DNA of 41,784 nucleotides from Candidatus Nomurabacteria bacterium. GTDB taxonomy: Bacteria > Patescibacteriota > Saccharimonadia > Saccharimonadales > Saccharimonadaceae. The translations under genes were made by a program, and so were the position numbers. Position 1 is the first letter of the stretch. Every line of letters begins with the position of its first letter. The notes beneath the pieces were generated by a model, which had not been told where the DNA came from, did not search any database, and worked only from the letters and a program-made list of their open reading frames with translations. The DNA is taken from assembly GCA_031290255.1 (NCBI GenBank), contig JAITNW010000016.1, positions 1-41,784 on the forward strand. Reading direction: 5' to 3'. Of this stretch, positions 6,308 to 14,803 are shown piece by piece.

Positions 6308-7707
6308 TTATACTCATCATATGTCACCATTAGTGCTCGGGAATTGAGCTGACGGAGACTTTCGAGGGCCACCGTCACCACGATAAGTAAGCCTGTACCA
6401 GACAAAGATAAACCAATCGGAGCGCCACTAATTACGATAAAGATATAATCAGTAATATACGGCAACATTGCAATCAAGCCAAGCGCAAGAGCTCCAAACA
6501 AGTTCAGGCGACTAACTGTACGATTAAAATATTTTTCGGTCTCAAGACCCGGACGTACTCCCTCAATGAAGCCACCTTGTTTCTGTAGATTCTCGGCGAT
6601 CTCTTTCGTATTAAATATGATACTTGTGTAAAAGAACGTGAACCCTACGACAAGCAAGAAATAGCAAATCGGGTAGATGAACCACTCCGGGCTTAACCCG
6701 GTAAAATTTTGCGCAGACGGCGCAGAGAACCAACTCACGAGATTACTCGCTACCTGATTACCCGGATCGGCTGACATTATCAGCTGCCCGACAAACGCCG
6801 GCAACGACAAGAACGCGACCGCAAAGATCACGGGAACCACACCAGCAGCAATCAATTTTATAGGCATGATGGACTTAATTCCGCCATATGCGCTATTGCC
6901 ATGCACTCTTTTGGCATAATTAATCGTCACAATGCGTTGCGCCTCATTAACTTTCACAAGCAAATACAGAACTAATATTACCCCCACCCCTAGCCCCAAA
7001 GTTATGTAGAATGTCGCAGGGTTTACCGGTAATTCAAACCAACCAAACAAACTCAAACTACCAGCAGAAGTGTCGAATAGAGAAGTGCCAATACCAGCGA
7101 GCGTAGACGGGAATGCGGAGATAATGCTCGCGAAGATGATAGTAGAGATGCCATTACCGATGCCTTGCTCCGTGATAAGCTCACCTAGCCACATCAGCAG
7201 AATAGAGCCTGCCGACATAGCCGTAATAGATAATATCCATTGTATAGTTGTCGGTTCGACTGCAGTTGTTGTATTTGCGGCGATTACTTGCTGATACAAT
7301 ATAAATATATATGCGACTGATTGCAGGATGGCCAGCGGCACCGCCAAAACGCGCGTCCATTGATTAATTTTGCGTCGCCCAGATTCGCCGTCTTTATGTA
7401 GCTCTTCAAGACGCGGTATCGCTTTTGTCAAAAGCTGCCCAACGATAGACGCCGTAATGAATGGTGACAAGCCCACTAGAATAATTGAGAAGCTCGTCAG
7501 ACCACCGCCAGAAATTAGATTGAGGAACCCACCAAAATCACTACTCGTGATAAGATTGCCAACCGCATCTTTAAACGTCTTGGCATCACCAAGTGGCACC
7601 GGGATATGAGCAAGCAAGCGATAAGCAATAATAATACCAAAAATAATGGCAACACGTTTCAGCATGTCTTTGCTACGCAGGGACTGTAAAATGGTCTTAA
7701 AATTCAT
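6304..7707 (-). CDS. secY: Preprotein translocase channel subunit SecY
   Basis: 467 residues with ten predicted membrane segments. Recognisable parts are the N-terminal amphipathic helix and RVAIIFGIIIAYRLLAHIP, the plug region (NLISGGGLTSFSIILVGLSPFI), GIGNGIS, the loop with YAKRVHGNSAYGG, and the large cytoplasmic loop KQGGFIEGVRPG. It forms the SecYEG channel. Unlike the classical spc operon, it is cut off from uL15 by a terminator (7764-7797) and has its own promoter (7731-7760). The sortase gene follows with a 4-base overlap. Confidence 0.98.
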   Translation of the reverse strand: MNFKTILQSLRSKDMLKRVAIIFGIIIAYRLLAHIPVPLGDAKTFKDAVGNLITSSDFGGFLNLISGGGLTSFSIILVGLSPFITASIVGQLLTKAIPRLEELHKDGESGRRKINQWTRVLAVPLAILQSVAYIFILYQQVIAANTTTAVEPTTIQWILSITAMSAGSILLMWLGELITEQGIGNGISTIIFASIISAFPSTLAGIGTSLFDTSAGSLSLFGWFELPVNPATFYITLGLGVGVILVLYLLVKVNEAQRIVTINYAKRVHGNSAYGGIKSIMPIKLIAAGVVPVIFAVAFLSLPAFVGQLIMSADPGNQVASNLVSWFSAPSAQNFTGLSPEWFIYPICYFLLVVGFTFFYTSIIFNTKEIAENLQKQGGFIEGVRPGLETEKYFNRTVSRLNLFGALALGLIAMLPYITDYIFIVISGAPIGLSLSGTGLLIVVTVALESLRQLNSRALMVTYDEYK

Positions 7708-7730
7708 AGAACCTCTAATTAACTTCCACT

Positions 7731-7760
7731 ATATTACCACAGTTTATATAAATGGGGCAA
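7731..7760 (-). promoter_or_regulatory. Promoter of secY-sortase
   Basis: A -10 TAATAT (7731-7736) extended by an upstream TGG, an 18-base spacer and a -35 TTGCCC (7755-7760), placed between the uL15 terminator and the secY start. The extended -10 compensates for the imperfect -35. Confidence 0.7.
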
Positions 7761-7763
7761 ACA

Positions 7764-7797
7764 AAATAATAAATAGCCCGCATTCCGCGAGCTATTT
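7764..7797 (-). terminator. Terminator after uL15
   Basis: AAATAGC pairs with GCTATTT (7771-7777 with 7791-7797), with an inner CGC/GCG pair-up, followed in the minus direction by a T-rich run. It ends the uL6-uL18-uS5-uL15 transcript 21 bases after the uL15 stop codon. Confidence 0.75.
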
Positions 7798-7817
7798 ATG
7801 TATTAGGTTGGTTTTAA

Positions 7818-8288
7818 TTATTCTTTTTCTGTAGTTTTTACACGCATTGGCACTGGAGTCTTGGTGAAACTTCCGCCAGCTTTCTTAATCTGCTCTATAG
7901 CAGTCTTGCTAGCAAATTGCACTTTGAGGTTAACTTTATTAACCATTGCCTCGCCACGTACGATTACCTTCACTCTCGCGTATGGGCTTGAGATCAAATT
8001 CTTCTCAGCCAACACGAAATTATCTACATCGCCCTTGATAGTATCCAGTACGTCAGTGTAGACAACTTCTGCCTTGTCGTGAATCGAGCAAAAGCCTTTG
8101 AGTTTTGGCACAGCCTGCATAATTGCACGCTGGCCACCCATAAAGCCTGCAGGTAGTTTACGATGGCCAGTGCGGGACTTCTGCCCTTTGGTGCCACGGC
8201 CAGCAGTTTTGCCTTGTCCTGCCGCAATACCGCGCCCCACTCTTTTGGTATCTTTATGTGAGGTTACATTTAATTCGTTGTACTTCAT
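7818..8288 (-). CDS. rplO: 50S ribosomal protein uL15
   Basis: 156 residues with the Gly/Lys/Arg-rich N-terminus (KRVGRGIAAGQGKTAGRGTKGQKSRTG-type core) that penetrates 23S rRNA, and a globular C-terminal half. It directly follows uS5 with a 4-base overlap. The gene for uL30, which lies between uS5 and uL15 in most bacteria, is missing here. Confidence 0.97.
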   Translation of the reverse strand: MKYNELNVTSHKDTKRVGRGIAAGQGKTAGRGTKGQKSRTGHRKLPAGFMGGQRAIMQAVPKLKGFCSIHDKAEVVYTDVLDTIKGDVDNFVLAEKNLISSPYARVKVIVRGEAMVNKVNLKVQFASKTAIEQIKKAGGSFTKTPVPMRVKTTEKE

Positions 8289-8935
8289 GACTTATCCTCT
8301 TTCTTGGCGGATTTCTTAGCTTCAGCTTGTGGGGCATTTAACCAATCTTTGCGAGGTACTTGCTGGCGCAAACCTTCAAGTACGGCATATGCGATATTGG
8401 TTTTGTTTGTTGAGCCAATTGATTTGCTAATCAAATTCTTGATTCCAGTTAAGCCGATGACCGAGCGTACCACGCCCCCAGCAATAATTCCTGTACCAGG
8501 CGCTGCTGGCTTCATCAGAACTTGAGCTCCAGTCACTTTAGTCTCCACTTCGTGACAAATTGTCTCGCCATTCAAATTGACCTCAATCATATTTTTCTTA
8601 GCGCGTTGCTCGGCTTTTTGTACAGCAGTTGTGACGTCTGCGCCTTTTGCTAGACCAACACCGATCTTGTTCTTATGGTTGCCCATAGCTACTAAAGCCT
8701 GGAAACGCATGCGTCGGCCACCCTTTACGGTGCGAGAAACGCGGTTGATGCTGATATTGATAGTGTCAAATTCTTTTGGCGCTTGATCTTCCATTGCGCG
8801 TCGGTTGCGACGGTTGTCGCGACGCCGATTCTGGAAATCTTTTCCTGCTTGCGCCTCTTTTGCAGCCACAACTTCATCAGCAAGCTTGGTGGTGCCTGAT
8901 TTATTTATAACTCTAGGTTGTTGCTTGTTTTCCAT
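8285..8935 (-). CDS. rpsE: 30S ribosomal protein uS5
   Basis: 216 residues. I chose the ATG at 8935 because the protein then starts with MENKQQ one base after the uL18 stop codon; a longer frame would run through uL18. An N-terminal charged extension of ~60 residues precedes the double-stranded-RNA-binding fold (RVSRTVKGGRRMRFQALV) and the GIIAGGVVRSVIGLTGIKNLI segment involved in decoding fidelity. It overlaps uL15 by four bases. Confidence 0.97.
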   Translation of the reverse strand: MENKQQPRVINKSGTTKLADEVVAAKEAQAGKDFQNRRRDNRRNRRAMEDQAPKEFDTINISINRVSRTVKGGRRMRFQALVAMGNHKNKIGVGLAKGADVTTAVQKAEQRAKKNMIEVNLNGETICHEVETKVTGAQVLMKPAAPGTGIIAGGVVRSVIGLTGIKNLISKSIGSTNKTNIAYAVLEGLRQQVPRKDWLNAPQAEAKKSAKKEDKS

Positions 8936-8936
8936 A

Positions 8937-9266
8937 CTAGAACTCCAATCCTTCCTTGCGGGCAGCTTCAGCCAAGGCCCCCATACGACCTGCATATAGA
9001 CGAGAACCGCGATCAAATACTACCTTAGTGATTTTAGCCTTCTTGGCTTTTTTGCCAATTTCAGAACCAACATATGTTGCTAATTCTTTCTTGGTGCCTT
9101 TTTGTTTAGCCCCAACAGTTGTAGCGTAGACAATAGTTGCGCTCTTGTCGTCATCAACAATCTGTGCCGTGACGTGCGTGTTACTAATATAGACGGCAAG
9201 ACGAGGCCGTTCAGCTGTACCATGAATTTTGGCACGAGTGCGTTTTTTACGAAAATCAGCTTTCAT
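8937..9266 (-). CDS. rplR: 50S ribosomal protein uL18
   Basis: 109 residues. It binds 5S rRNA together with uL5. Conserved stretches are the basic N-terminus KADFRKKRTRAKIHGTAERPRL and the C-terminal VVFDRGSRLYAGRMGALAEAARKEGLEF. Two bases separate it from the uL6 stop. Normal length. Confidence 0.97.
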   Translation of the reverse strand: MKADFRKKRTRAKIHGTAERPRLAVYISNTHVTAQIVDDDKSATIVYATTVGAKQKGTKKELATYVGSEIGKKAKKAKITKVVFDRGSRLYAGRMGALAEAARKEGLEF

Positions 9267-9268
9267 AA

Positions 9269-9805
9269 TTATTTCTTCCCTGCCTTTCCGGCCTTACGAA
9301 TAATAACCTCATCAGCATATTTAATACCTTTGCCCTTGTATGGTTCTGGCTTCCTCAGGCTGCGAATCTCCGCAGCAGTCTGACCGACTTTTTGCTTGTC
9401 AATGCCGCTAACGGTGATTTCCATTTTGTCGGTTTTTAATTCGACTCCTTCTGAAGCAGCATATTTGACTGGATGGCTATAACCAAGCGACATCTCAATT
9501 TGCTTTCCGCCACCTGAAAGCCTAAAACCAACACCGTTGATTTCTAGCTTCTTCTCAAAGCCTTTCGTTACTCCGATTACGGCGTTATTTAGTAACGACC
9601 GCTGCAGACCATGCCAAGCCTTAGACTCTGGCATGTCATCTTTGCGGGTAACAATAATTTTGTTGTCTTCTACTACTGTAGTAGTATTCTGTTGGACAGG
9701 AACCTGGAGAGTGCCTTTCGGGCCAGCAACGGTGATTTCCGTGTTGCCGACCGTAATTGTCACGCCCGCGGGAATGTCCACAGGTAGTTTTCCGATACGA
9801 CTCAT
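9269..9805 (-). CDS. rplF: 50S ribosomal protein uL6
   Basis: 178 residues with the MSRIGKLPVDIPAGV start, two tandem uL6 folds and the PEPYKGKGIKY signature near the C-terminus. It lies near the sarcin-ricin loop in the 50S subunit. It is the first gene after its own promoter (9833-9862) and so begins a separate uL6-uL18-uS5-uL15 unit, although readthrough from the upstream gene is possible. Confidence 0.97.
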   Translation of the reverse strand: MSRIGKLPVDIPAGVTITVGNTEITVAGPKGTLQVPVQQNTTTVVEDNKIIVTRKDDMPESKAWHGLQRSLLNNAVIGVTKGFEKKLEINGVGFRLSGGGKQIEMSLGYSHPVKYAASEGVELKTDKMEITVSGIDKQKVGQTAAEIRSLRKPEPYKGKGIKYADEVIIRKAGKAGKK

Positions 9806-9832
9806 ATTATTCCTTTTTTAATAATCCCTAGT

Positions 9833-9862
9833 ATTATATCATATCTGATCGGGTTAATGCAA
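9833..9862 (-). promoter_or_regulatory. Promoter of the uL6-uL15 unit
   Basis: Extended -10 TGATATAAT (box at 9833-9838), an 18-base spacer and a -35 TTGCAT (9857-9862), in the 60-base gap between the phosphoribosyltransferase-like gene and uL6. Confidence 0.8.
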
Positions 9863-9865
9863 GAA

Positions 9866-10501
9866 TTAATGCCAGTAATTAGCTATATTCTGCGCCATAG
9901 CCAAACGCTCCTCCTCCGTATATGTATCCTGTTCCTCAAAATAATGGTCATCATCAAAAATATCTGCAGGCAGGACGTCGATATAAGTAGCACCTTGAGT
10001 CTCAAGATATAGTTTTGTAGACATTTCGGACATAATATTACCCGCTGCCCCCTCAATGTGTGCTGGGCTCAGCGGTTTAAGCAAGGCCTTCGCAATCGCC
10101 ATACCCATTTCGTCACGAAAAATATCATCAGTCAGCAGTATATTGCGCCCATTGATAAAAGTCCGATCAATCGAATTGATCTGTTTACTACGATTTAATA
10201 TGCTCATGGCCTCACGTTTCTTTTCCTCAATATGACTACTGAACTCGGAATAGATATATTCATACTCGGTTGGAGATATTTCTGGATTTAACACGAAATT
10301 ACCCGTCTCTATCAACGCACCCAATATTCGCCCTCTAGCATATGGATCGCTAATCGGCTCGTAGTAAATCACGAAAATCCACGTATGAAGCACGGTTGCC
10401 ATCTCGATACACGCCGCAAGCGCATTCTTATCTAGACACACAATAATAGAATCGTTATTGCGAAAAGCATCTATCCTTTCGGCAAGCTGATCCCCGAGCA
10501 C
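9866..10501 (-). CDS. Phosphoribosyltransferase-like protein inserted in the ribosomal cluster
   Basis: 211 residues from a GTG at 10501. The layout resembles stand-alone type-I phosphoribosyltransferases: LAERIDAFRNNDSIIVCL near the start, a VLNP segment (~93-96), a helical EEKKREAM stretch, and GRNILLTDDIFRDEMGM at the position of the PRPP-binding loop. The two Asp of TDD are kept, but the Gly/Thr part of the loop is RDEMGM, so catalysis is uncertain. Upstream in frame lies YFLNRR, which fits the family N-terminus; the only start that would include it is ATT at 10520-10522, four bases after GGAGG. The gene sits between uS8 and uL6, an unusual place. Substrate unknown. Confidence 0.7.
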   Translation of the reverse strand: MLGDQLAERIDAFRNNDSIIVCLDKNALAACIEMATVLHTWIFVIYYEPISDPYARGRILGALIETGNFVLNPEISPTEYEYIYSEFSSHIEEKKREAMSILNRSKQINSIDRTFINGRNILLTDDIFRDEMGMAIAKALLKPLSPAHIEGAAGNIMSEMSTKLYLETQGATYIDVLPADIFDDDHYFEEQDTYTEEERLAMAQNIANYWH

Positions 10502-10540
10502 CCGTCGATTTAAGAAATAAATAATGCCTCCATTCCACTT

Positions 10541-10569
10541 ATTCTAACATAAAAATAGCCCCATGATGA
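10541..10569 (-). promoter_or_regulatory. Weak promoter for the phosphoribosyltransferase-like gene
   Basis: Extended -10 TGTTAGAAT (box at 10541-10546) directly after the uS8 terminator T-run. The -35 region TCATCA (10564-10569), 17 bases upstream, lies inside the terminator loop and is poor. Confidence 0.4.
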
Positions 10570-10579
10570 GGCTATTTTT
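10551..10579 (-). terminator. Terminator after uS8
   Basis: A 10-bp stem AAAAATAGCC/GGCTATTTTT (10551-10560 with 10570-10579) around a 9-base loop, 14 bases beyond the uS8 stop codon. It is AT-symmetric and so could work in both directions. It ends the uL3-uS8 transcript. Confidence 0.8.
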
Positions 10580-10592
10580 CTTTGCTCGTAGT

Positions 10593-10994
10593 TTAATATA
10601 CTTTGATAAGTATTTCGCCACCAAGCTTTGCTTTTAATGCTTCCTGGCCAGTCATAATCCCTTTTGAAGTAGAAATCAAGACTGTTCCGCGCCCAGATTT
10701 CACCTTTGGAATCTCGGTTGCGCCTGTATAGACGCGTCGACCCGGCGTTGAGACCTTTGTGATCTCATTAACGCGGGCCAGTTTACCCTCTTTGCAAATT
10801 ACTACATGAAGAATATCACGCGGTTTTGCCTCTTCAAGCTCCACTTTCTCGACATAATTGATCTTCTGCAATTTCTCCGCCACCGCAAATTTTAGCTTGC
10901 TGGTAGGGACACGAATTTCGGTTTTACCGACAGCGATTGCATTACGAATTCTCGTGATCAAATCTGCTACGGCATCTGTTGATTGTATAGACAT
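10593..10994 (-). CDS. rpsH: 30S ribosomal protein uS8
   Basis: 133 residues. It opens with TDAVADLITRIRNAI and closes with the signature segment STSKGIMTGQEALKAKLGGEILIKVY. It is a primary 16S rRNA-binding protein. It is the last gene of the uL3 operon and is followed by a strong hairpin. In E. coli uS8 represses the spc operon by binding near uL5; whether that holds here cannot be judged. Confidence 0.97.
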   Translation of the reverse strand: MSIQSTDAVADLITRIRNAIAVGKTEIRVPTSKLKFAVAEKLQKINYVEKVELEEAKPRDILHVVICKEGKLARVNEITKVSTPGRRVYTGATEIPKVKSGRGTVLISTSKGIMTGQEALKAKLGGEILIKVY

Positions 10995-11010
10995 ATTTTC
11001 TCCTTTCTCC

Positions 11011-11280
11011 TTACCAACTACTCTTTGTTACGCCAGGGATTTCGCCCTTGCTTGCTTTTTCACGGAAGCTAATACGGGATAGCCCGAAACGACGCATATA
11101 GCCACGAGGTCGCCCATCCAGCATATCGCGATTCTTTAGTCTTGTAGGACTAGAGTTTCGCGGTAGCTTTTGTAAGCCTTCAAGGTCGCCAGTTGCTTTC
11201 ATCTCGGCGCGCTTCTGCTGATATTTGTCGTGCATTTTTTGCCGCTTTTGATCACGGAGTACAGCGCTAGTTTTTGCCAT
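11011..11280 (-). CDS. rpsN: 30S ribosomal protein uS14, zinc-free long form
   Basis: 89 residues starting [11 protein letters not shown] at 11280, one base after the uL5 stop; a longer frame would overlap uL5. It is the long, cysteine-free type (no CxxC...CxxC), ending with the conserved [34 protein letters not shown] block. Together with the cysteine-free bL36, it means these two usual zinc-binding positions are zinc independent here. Confidence 0.97.
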   Translation of the reverse strand: MAKTSAVLRDQKRQKMHDKYQQKRAEMKATGDLEGLQKLPRNSSPTRLKNRDMLDGRPRGYMRRFGLSRISFREKASKGEIPGVTKSSW

Positions 11281-11281
11281 A

Positions 11282-11854
11282 TTATTTAGCCTCCTTCTCG
11301 AACGGCATGCCAAATTGTTCTAACAACTTAAGGCTCCCTTCTTTTGAACCATTCTTAATTACAAATGTTATCTCAATACCGTGTAGAACCTGCGCGTCCT
11401 CAAAGCTAATTTCCGGAAATACAGTTTGTTCTTTCAGCCCGATATTGTAATTACCCTGCGCATCAAAAGATTTTCTAGATACGCCATGAAAGTCTCGCAC
11501 ATGGGGCAATGCAATATTGATCAAGCGGTCAGCAAATTCATACATTTTGTCATTGCGCAAAGTAGTGAGGTAACCAACTGGCGCACCCATTGCCTTGCGA
11601 ATCTTAAACTGAGCAATCGACTTCTTGGCTAGGCGCGAAATAGTCATCTGACCAGTAATCTTGTTGATCGTAAGACCTACGGTTTCGGTGTAGCGCTTAT
11701 CGTCACGCTTCTTACCCACACCAGAGGCCACGATAATCTTTTCGAGCTTCGGTACTTGGTTGATATTCCCAAGGCTAAGTTCTTTCTTTAGGTTCTTTGT
11801 AATCTCTTTATTGTAGAGAGTTTTGAGTCTTGGTTCGTATTTTACAGTAGACAT
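11282..11854 (-). CDS. rplE: 50S ribosomal protein uL5
   Basis: 190 residues with the [34 protein letters not shown] and [12 protein letters not shown] blocks of the family. It binds 5S rRNA and contacts P-site tRNA in the central protuberance. It overlaps uL24 by one base. Confidence 0.98.
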   Translation of the reverse strand: MSTVKYEPRLKTLYNKEITKNLKKELSLGNINQVPKLEKIIVASGVGKKRDDKRYTETVGLTINKITGQMTISRLAKKSIAQFKIRKAMGAPVGYLTTLRNDKMYEFADRLINIALPHVRDFHGVSRKSFDAQGNYNIGLKEQTVFPEISFEDAQVLHGIEITFVIKNGSKEGSLKLLEQFGMPFEKEAK

Positions 11855-12174
11855 TACTTTATCTCCCGATTATTTGCTTGCTTAGCAACACGGACTGTCT
11901 TGCCTTCGGCGTTCTTGACAAACCCCACCCGACTCGTAGCGCCTGTCTTCTCGTCAATCACTAACTTTACATTACTAGCCTGAATGCCGCCATGAATATC
12001 TTTTTTGCCACCTTTTTGATGCTGTGTCGGCTTCGTATGGCGCGTGCGCTTGCCAATGCCGTCAACAAAAATCAGATTTTCTGATGCATCAACCTTCACA
12101 ACTTTGCCAGTACTGCCTTTGTCTTTGCCAGCAATCACCTTTACGGTATCGCCAGTCTTAATTCGGATTCCCAT
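11854..12174 (-). CDS. rplX: 50S ribosomal protein uL24
   Basis: 106 residues. The KOW motif is seen in GDTVKVIAGKDKGSTGKVVKVD. A C-terminal part with VKLVIDEKTGATSRVGF follows. It is an assembly-initiating protein near the exit tunnel. It overlaps uL14 and uL5 by one base on each side. Confidence 0.97.
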   Translation of the reverse strand: MGIRIKTGDTVKVIAGKDKGSTGKVVKVDASENLIFVDGIGKRTRHTKPTQHQKGGKKDIHGGIQASNVKLVIDEKTGATSRVGFVKNAEGKTVRVAKQANNREIK

Positions 12175-12542
12175 TATAGTACCTCCGGCGCAAGGCTGAT
12201 AATTTTGCTAAAACCAAGTTCACGCAGTTCGCGAGGCACTGGCCCAAAGACGCGTGTCCCTCTCGGAGTCTTGTCTTCGTTTACCAGCACCGCAGCATTG
12301 TCATCAAAACAAATCGTGCTTCCGTCTGGACGGCGAATCTGATCACGCGTACGGACTACGACCGCTCGCACCACGGCCTTCTTCTTTACACCGCCAGTAG
12401 GCGACGCTTCTTTTACGCTACAAGTGACGATATCGCCAACCCGAGCGTAGCGAGCGCGAGTACCACCAAGCACCGAGATCACTCCGAGCTCCTTGGCGCC
12501 ACTATTATCGGCTACTTTTAGTTTACTTTCTTTTTGAATCAT
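12174..12542 (-). CDS. rplN: 50S ribosomal protein uL14
   Basis: 122 residues, the standard length. [35 protein letters not shown] and [24 protein letters not shown] are all typical. It forms an intersubunit bridge and the binding site of factors such as RsfS. Confidence 0.98.
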   Translation of the reverse strand: MIQKESKLKVADNSGAKELGVISVLGGTRARYARVGDIVTCSVKEASPTGGVKKKAVVRAVVVRTRDQIRRPDGSTICFDDNAAVLVNEDKTPRGTRVFGPVPRELRELGFSKIISLAPEVL

Positions 12543-12543
12543 A

Positions 12544-12855
12544 TTACTTTTTCCCCTCCTCGTCTTTTCTTTTAGCGACTACTTCTACTACGTCTTCCTT
12601 CAGCTCCACCTTGCCATGAGAACGTTCGAGAATTTTTACCAATCTGTAGGTTTTGCTACGAGAAATCGGGCGAGTTTCAATAATTTCTACCTGGTCGCCC
12701 TCGTTAGCTTCGTTTTTCTCGTCGTGTGCTGCATATTTGCGCGTGACGGTAAATTGCTTCTTGTAAATTGGGTGCGTCTCACGAGAGGTGATTAAAACCG
12801 TAATTGTCTTATCTCGCTTATCGGAGGACACTACCCCAGTCAGTGTATGTGCCAT
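12544..12855 (-). CDS. rpsQ: 30S ribosomal protein uS17
   Basis: 103 residues. The OB-fold core ([24 protein letters not shown]-type motif here [21 protein letters not shown], and the [13 protein letters not shown] end) is followed by a ~20-residue charged tail. It is a primary 16S rRNA binder. It overlaps uL29 by one base. Confidence 0.97.
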   Translation of the reverse strand: MAHTLTGVVSSDKRDKTITVLITSRETHPIYKKQFTVTRKYAAHDEKNEANEGDQVEIIETRPISRSKTYRLVKILERSHGKVELKEDVVEVVAKRKDEEGKK

Positions 12856-13061
12856 TACTTATCTCCTTTCGTGGCGTTAATTTTTGTCAAAATTCGGGCA
12901 ATATCTTTCTTAATTACGCCGATACGGTGAGGATTCTGCAAAGTACTACCTAGACCCTGTTGAGCGACCAAAAGCTCTGCCTGCTTCTTGACTAACTGCT
13001 CAGGAAGCGGCAAATTGCTCACTACCTTTGCTTCTTTGACTTCTTTTTTCTTATCAGCCAT
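12855..13061 (-). CDS. rpmC: 50S ribosomal protein uL29
   Basis: 68 residues forming two helices, with the conserved [17 protein letters not shown] segment. It sits at the tunnel exit, next to uL23, where chaperones and the signal recognition particle dock. A charged N-terminal extension of ~15 residues precedes the usual start of the fold. Confidence 0.95.
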   Translation of the reverse strand: MADKKKEVKEAKVVSNLPLPEQLVKKQAELLVAQQGLGSTLQNPHRIGVIKKDIARILTKINATKGDK

Positions 13062-13062
13062 A

Positions 13063-13482
13063 TTATAGTTCCTCTTTCTTTATGATCCGCGTGCGCACTG
13101 GTAACTTATGAGAAGCCAGCCTTAGCGCTTCTTTTGCCTGCTCGTCAGTCACATCAGAAATCTCAAACAATACCGTGCCGGCTTTTACCTTGGCAACATG
13201 GAATTGTGGCTCACCTTTACCGCCACCCATCTTTACGTCAAGTGGTTTCTTAGTAACTGGGATATGCGGGAATACCCGAATCCAAATCCTACCACCACGC
13301 TTCACGTAGCGCGTAATTGCTTGACGCGCAGCTTCTATCTGGCGGCTATTAATACGCTCATTATCTAGACTGAGTAGCCCCCACTCGCCGAAATCTACAG
13401 AGTTGCAACGCGTAGCGACACCACCATTCTTGCCCTTGCGGACTTTGCGGTGTGCTTCTTTTCGCGGTTGAGTAAGTGCCAT
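13063..13482 (-). CDS. rplP: 50S ribosomal protein uL16
   Basis: 139 residues. Conserved parts are the basic N-terminus, GEWGLLSLDNERINSRQIEAAR, WIRVFPHIPVTKKPLDVKMGGGKGEP and FEISDV. It lines the A-site tRNA corridor in the 50S subunit. One base separates it from uS3 and from uL29. Confidence 0.98.
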   Translation of the reverse strand: MALTQPRKEAHRKVRKGKNGGVATRCNSVDFGEWGLLSLDNERINSRQIEAARQAITRYVKRGGRIWIRVFPHIPVTKKPLDVKMGGGKGEPQFHVAKVKAGTVLFEISDVTDEQAKEALRLASHKLPVRTRIIKKEEL

Positions 13483-13483
13483 A

Positions 13484-14110
13484 TTATTTCTCCCCCTTAT
13501 AAACCCAGACCTTTACGCCCACGATACCGGCAATCGTCTTAGCATGGTGTACGTGGAAATCCACATCAGCACGCAAAGTATGTAGCGGCACTGAACCTTC
13601 GATAAATTTCTCACGGCGGGACATTTCTGCGCCATTCAGACGACCAGAAACCTCTACGCGAATACCTTTAGCGCCAGCATTCATCGTAGAAGCCGAAGCC
13701 ATCTTGACTGCGCGACGAAAATTCATTCGCTTGCCGAGCTGGAAACCGATATTTTCGGCGGCCAATTTAGCATTTAACTCTGGCTTCTTCACCTCTTCCA
13801 CATTGATGCGGACCGGGCTATCGGTAATCTTTTCAAGTTGCCTCTTAAGCTCGTTGATGCCAGAACCCTGCTTACCAATCACTGCACCAGCCTTCGCTGT
13901 TTTAATAGTGATAGTGGCAAGATTCGGGCTTCGCTCGACATCCACTTTCGCAATCGTTGGGCGGCTCTTGAACCGCTCTTCGATGATCTCACGCATCTTG
14001 ATATCCTCAATCAGCCACTTTTTGAAGTCGGCCTTTCGTGAGAACCATTTGCTGCTCCAGTTCTTGGAGATCTGCAAACGATAACTAATGGGGTTAACTT
14101 TTTGTCCCAT
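13484..14110 (-). CDS. rpsC: 30S ribosomal protein uS3
   Basis: 208 residues. It has an N-terminal KH domain with GAVIGKQGSGINELKRQLEK and a C-terminal domain with GKRMNFRRAVKMA, GAKGIRVEVSGRLNGAEMSRREKF and GTVPLHTLRAD-type (here GSVPLHTLRADVDF) motifs. It forms the mRNA entry-tunnel wall. It overlaps uL22 by one base. Confidence 0.98.
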   Translation of the reverse strand: MGQKVNPISYRLQISKNWSSKWFSRKADFKKWLIEDIKMREIIEERFKSRPTIAKVDVERSPNLATITIKTAKAGAVIGKQGSGINELKRQLEKITDSPVRINVEEVKKPELNAKLAAENIGFQLGKRMNFRRAVKMASASTMNAGAKGIRVEVSGRLNGAEMSRREKFIEGSVPLHTLRADVDFHVHHAKTIAGIVGVKVWVYKGEK

Positions 14111-14514
14111 TACTTTTTCTCCTTCTTTTCTTCTGCCTTCGATTCTGATTTCGGAGCAGCTTTTTTAACTTTCTCTTCGCCAACGACCTCGACAAAGATA
14201 TTTGAACTAACTTTTTCAAATGGCAACGCGCGCCCACGACTTGCCGGAACATATCGGCGAATCCTAGTACCCGCCGTCACCGAGATCCGACCAATCGCAA
14301 TTGTTTTCGTATCAATGCTGCCACTGTTTAGCAGGTTTGCCTTGGCAGACTCAATCGCCTTTTTGACCGCTAACGCAGAGCGTCTCGGAGTGTTATCCAG
14401 AATGACCAATGCATCTGCTACGTAACGATCGCGAATCAAGCTAGCCACAATACTCACCTTGCGTGGCTGGCTATCGACGCCCTTGATATAGGCATGCGCA
14501 GTTTTAGTACTCAT
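14110..14514 (-). CDS. rplV: 50S ribosomal protein uL22
   Basis: 134 residues from the ATG at 14514 (MSTKTAHAYIK), one base after the uS19 stop; a longer frame would overlap uS19. The family hairpin that reaches into the peptide tunnel is visible as RISVTAGTRIRRYVPASRGRA. A Lys/Glu tail of ~20 residues ends the protein. The usual signature is slightly diverged but the fold is clear. Confidence 0.96.
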   Translation of the reverse strand: MSTKTAHAYIKGVDSQPRKVSIVASLIRDRYVADALVILDNTPRRSALAVKKAIESAKANLLNSGSIDTKTIAIGRISVTAGTRIRRYVPASRGRALPFEKVSSNIFVEVVGEEKVKKAAPKSESKAEEKKEKK

Positions 14515-14515
14515 A

Positions 14516-14800
14516 TTATGCACCTCCCCTTGCTTCGGCCGCCTTCTTGCCGCCGTGCTTCCTAAACTTACGAGTAGGAGCAAATTCGCCCAGCTTGTGG
14601 CCTACCATGTTTTCTGAGATGTAGACAGGAATATGCATCTTGCCGTTATGCACAGCAATCGTGCGACCCACCATCTCTGGGCTAATCGTAGAATACCGTG
14701 CCCAAGTTTTGATAATAGTGCGGTCCTCTGATGACAAAGCTTTAACTTTTTTCTCAAGCTTATAATCTACAAAAGGGCCCTTCTTTAGAGATCGTGACAT
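14516..14800 (-). CDS. rpsS: 30S ribosomal protein uS19
   Basis: 94 residues: [19 protein letters not shown], then the [23 protein letters not shown] and the [18 protein letters not shown] blocks. It lies in the 30S head with uS13. Normal length and position between uL2 and uL22. Confidence 0.98.
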   Translation of the reverse strand: MSRSLKKGPFVDYKLEKKVKALSSEDRTIIKTWARYSTISPEMVGRTIAVHNGKMHIPVYISENMVGHKLGEFAPTRKFRKHGGKKAAEARGGA

Positions 14801-14803
14801 AAA

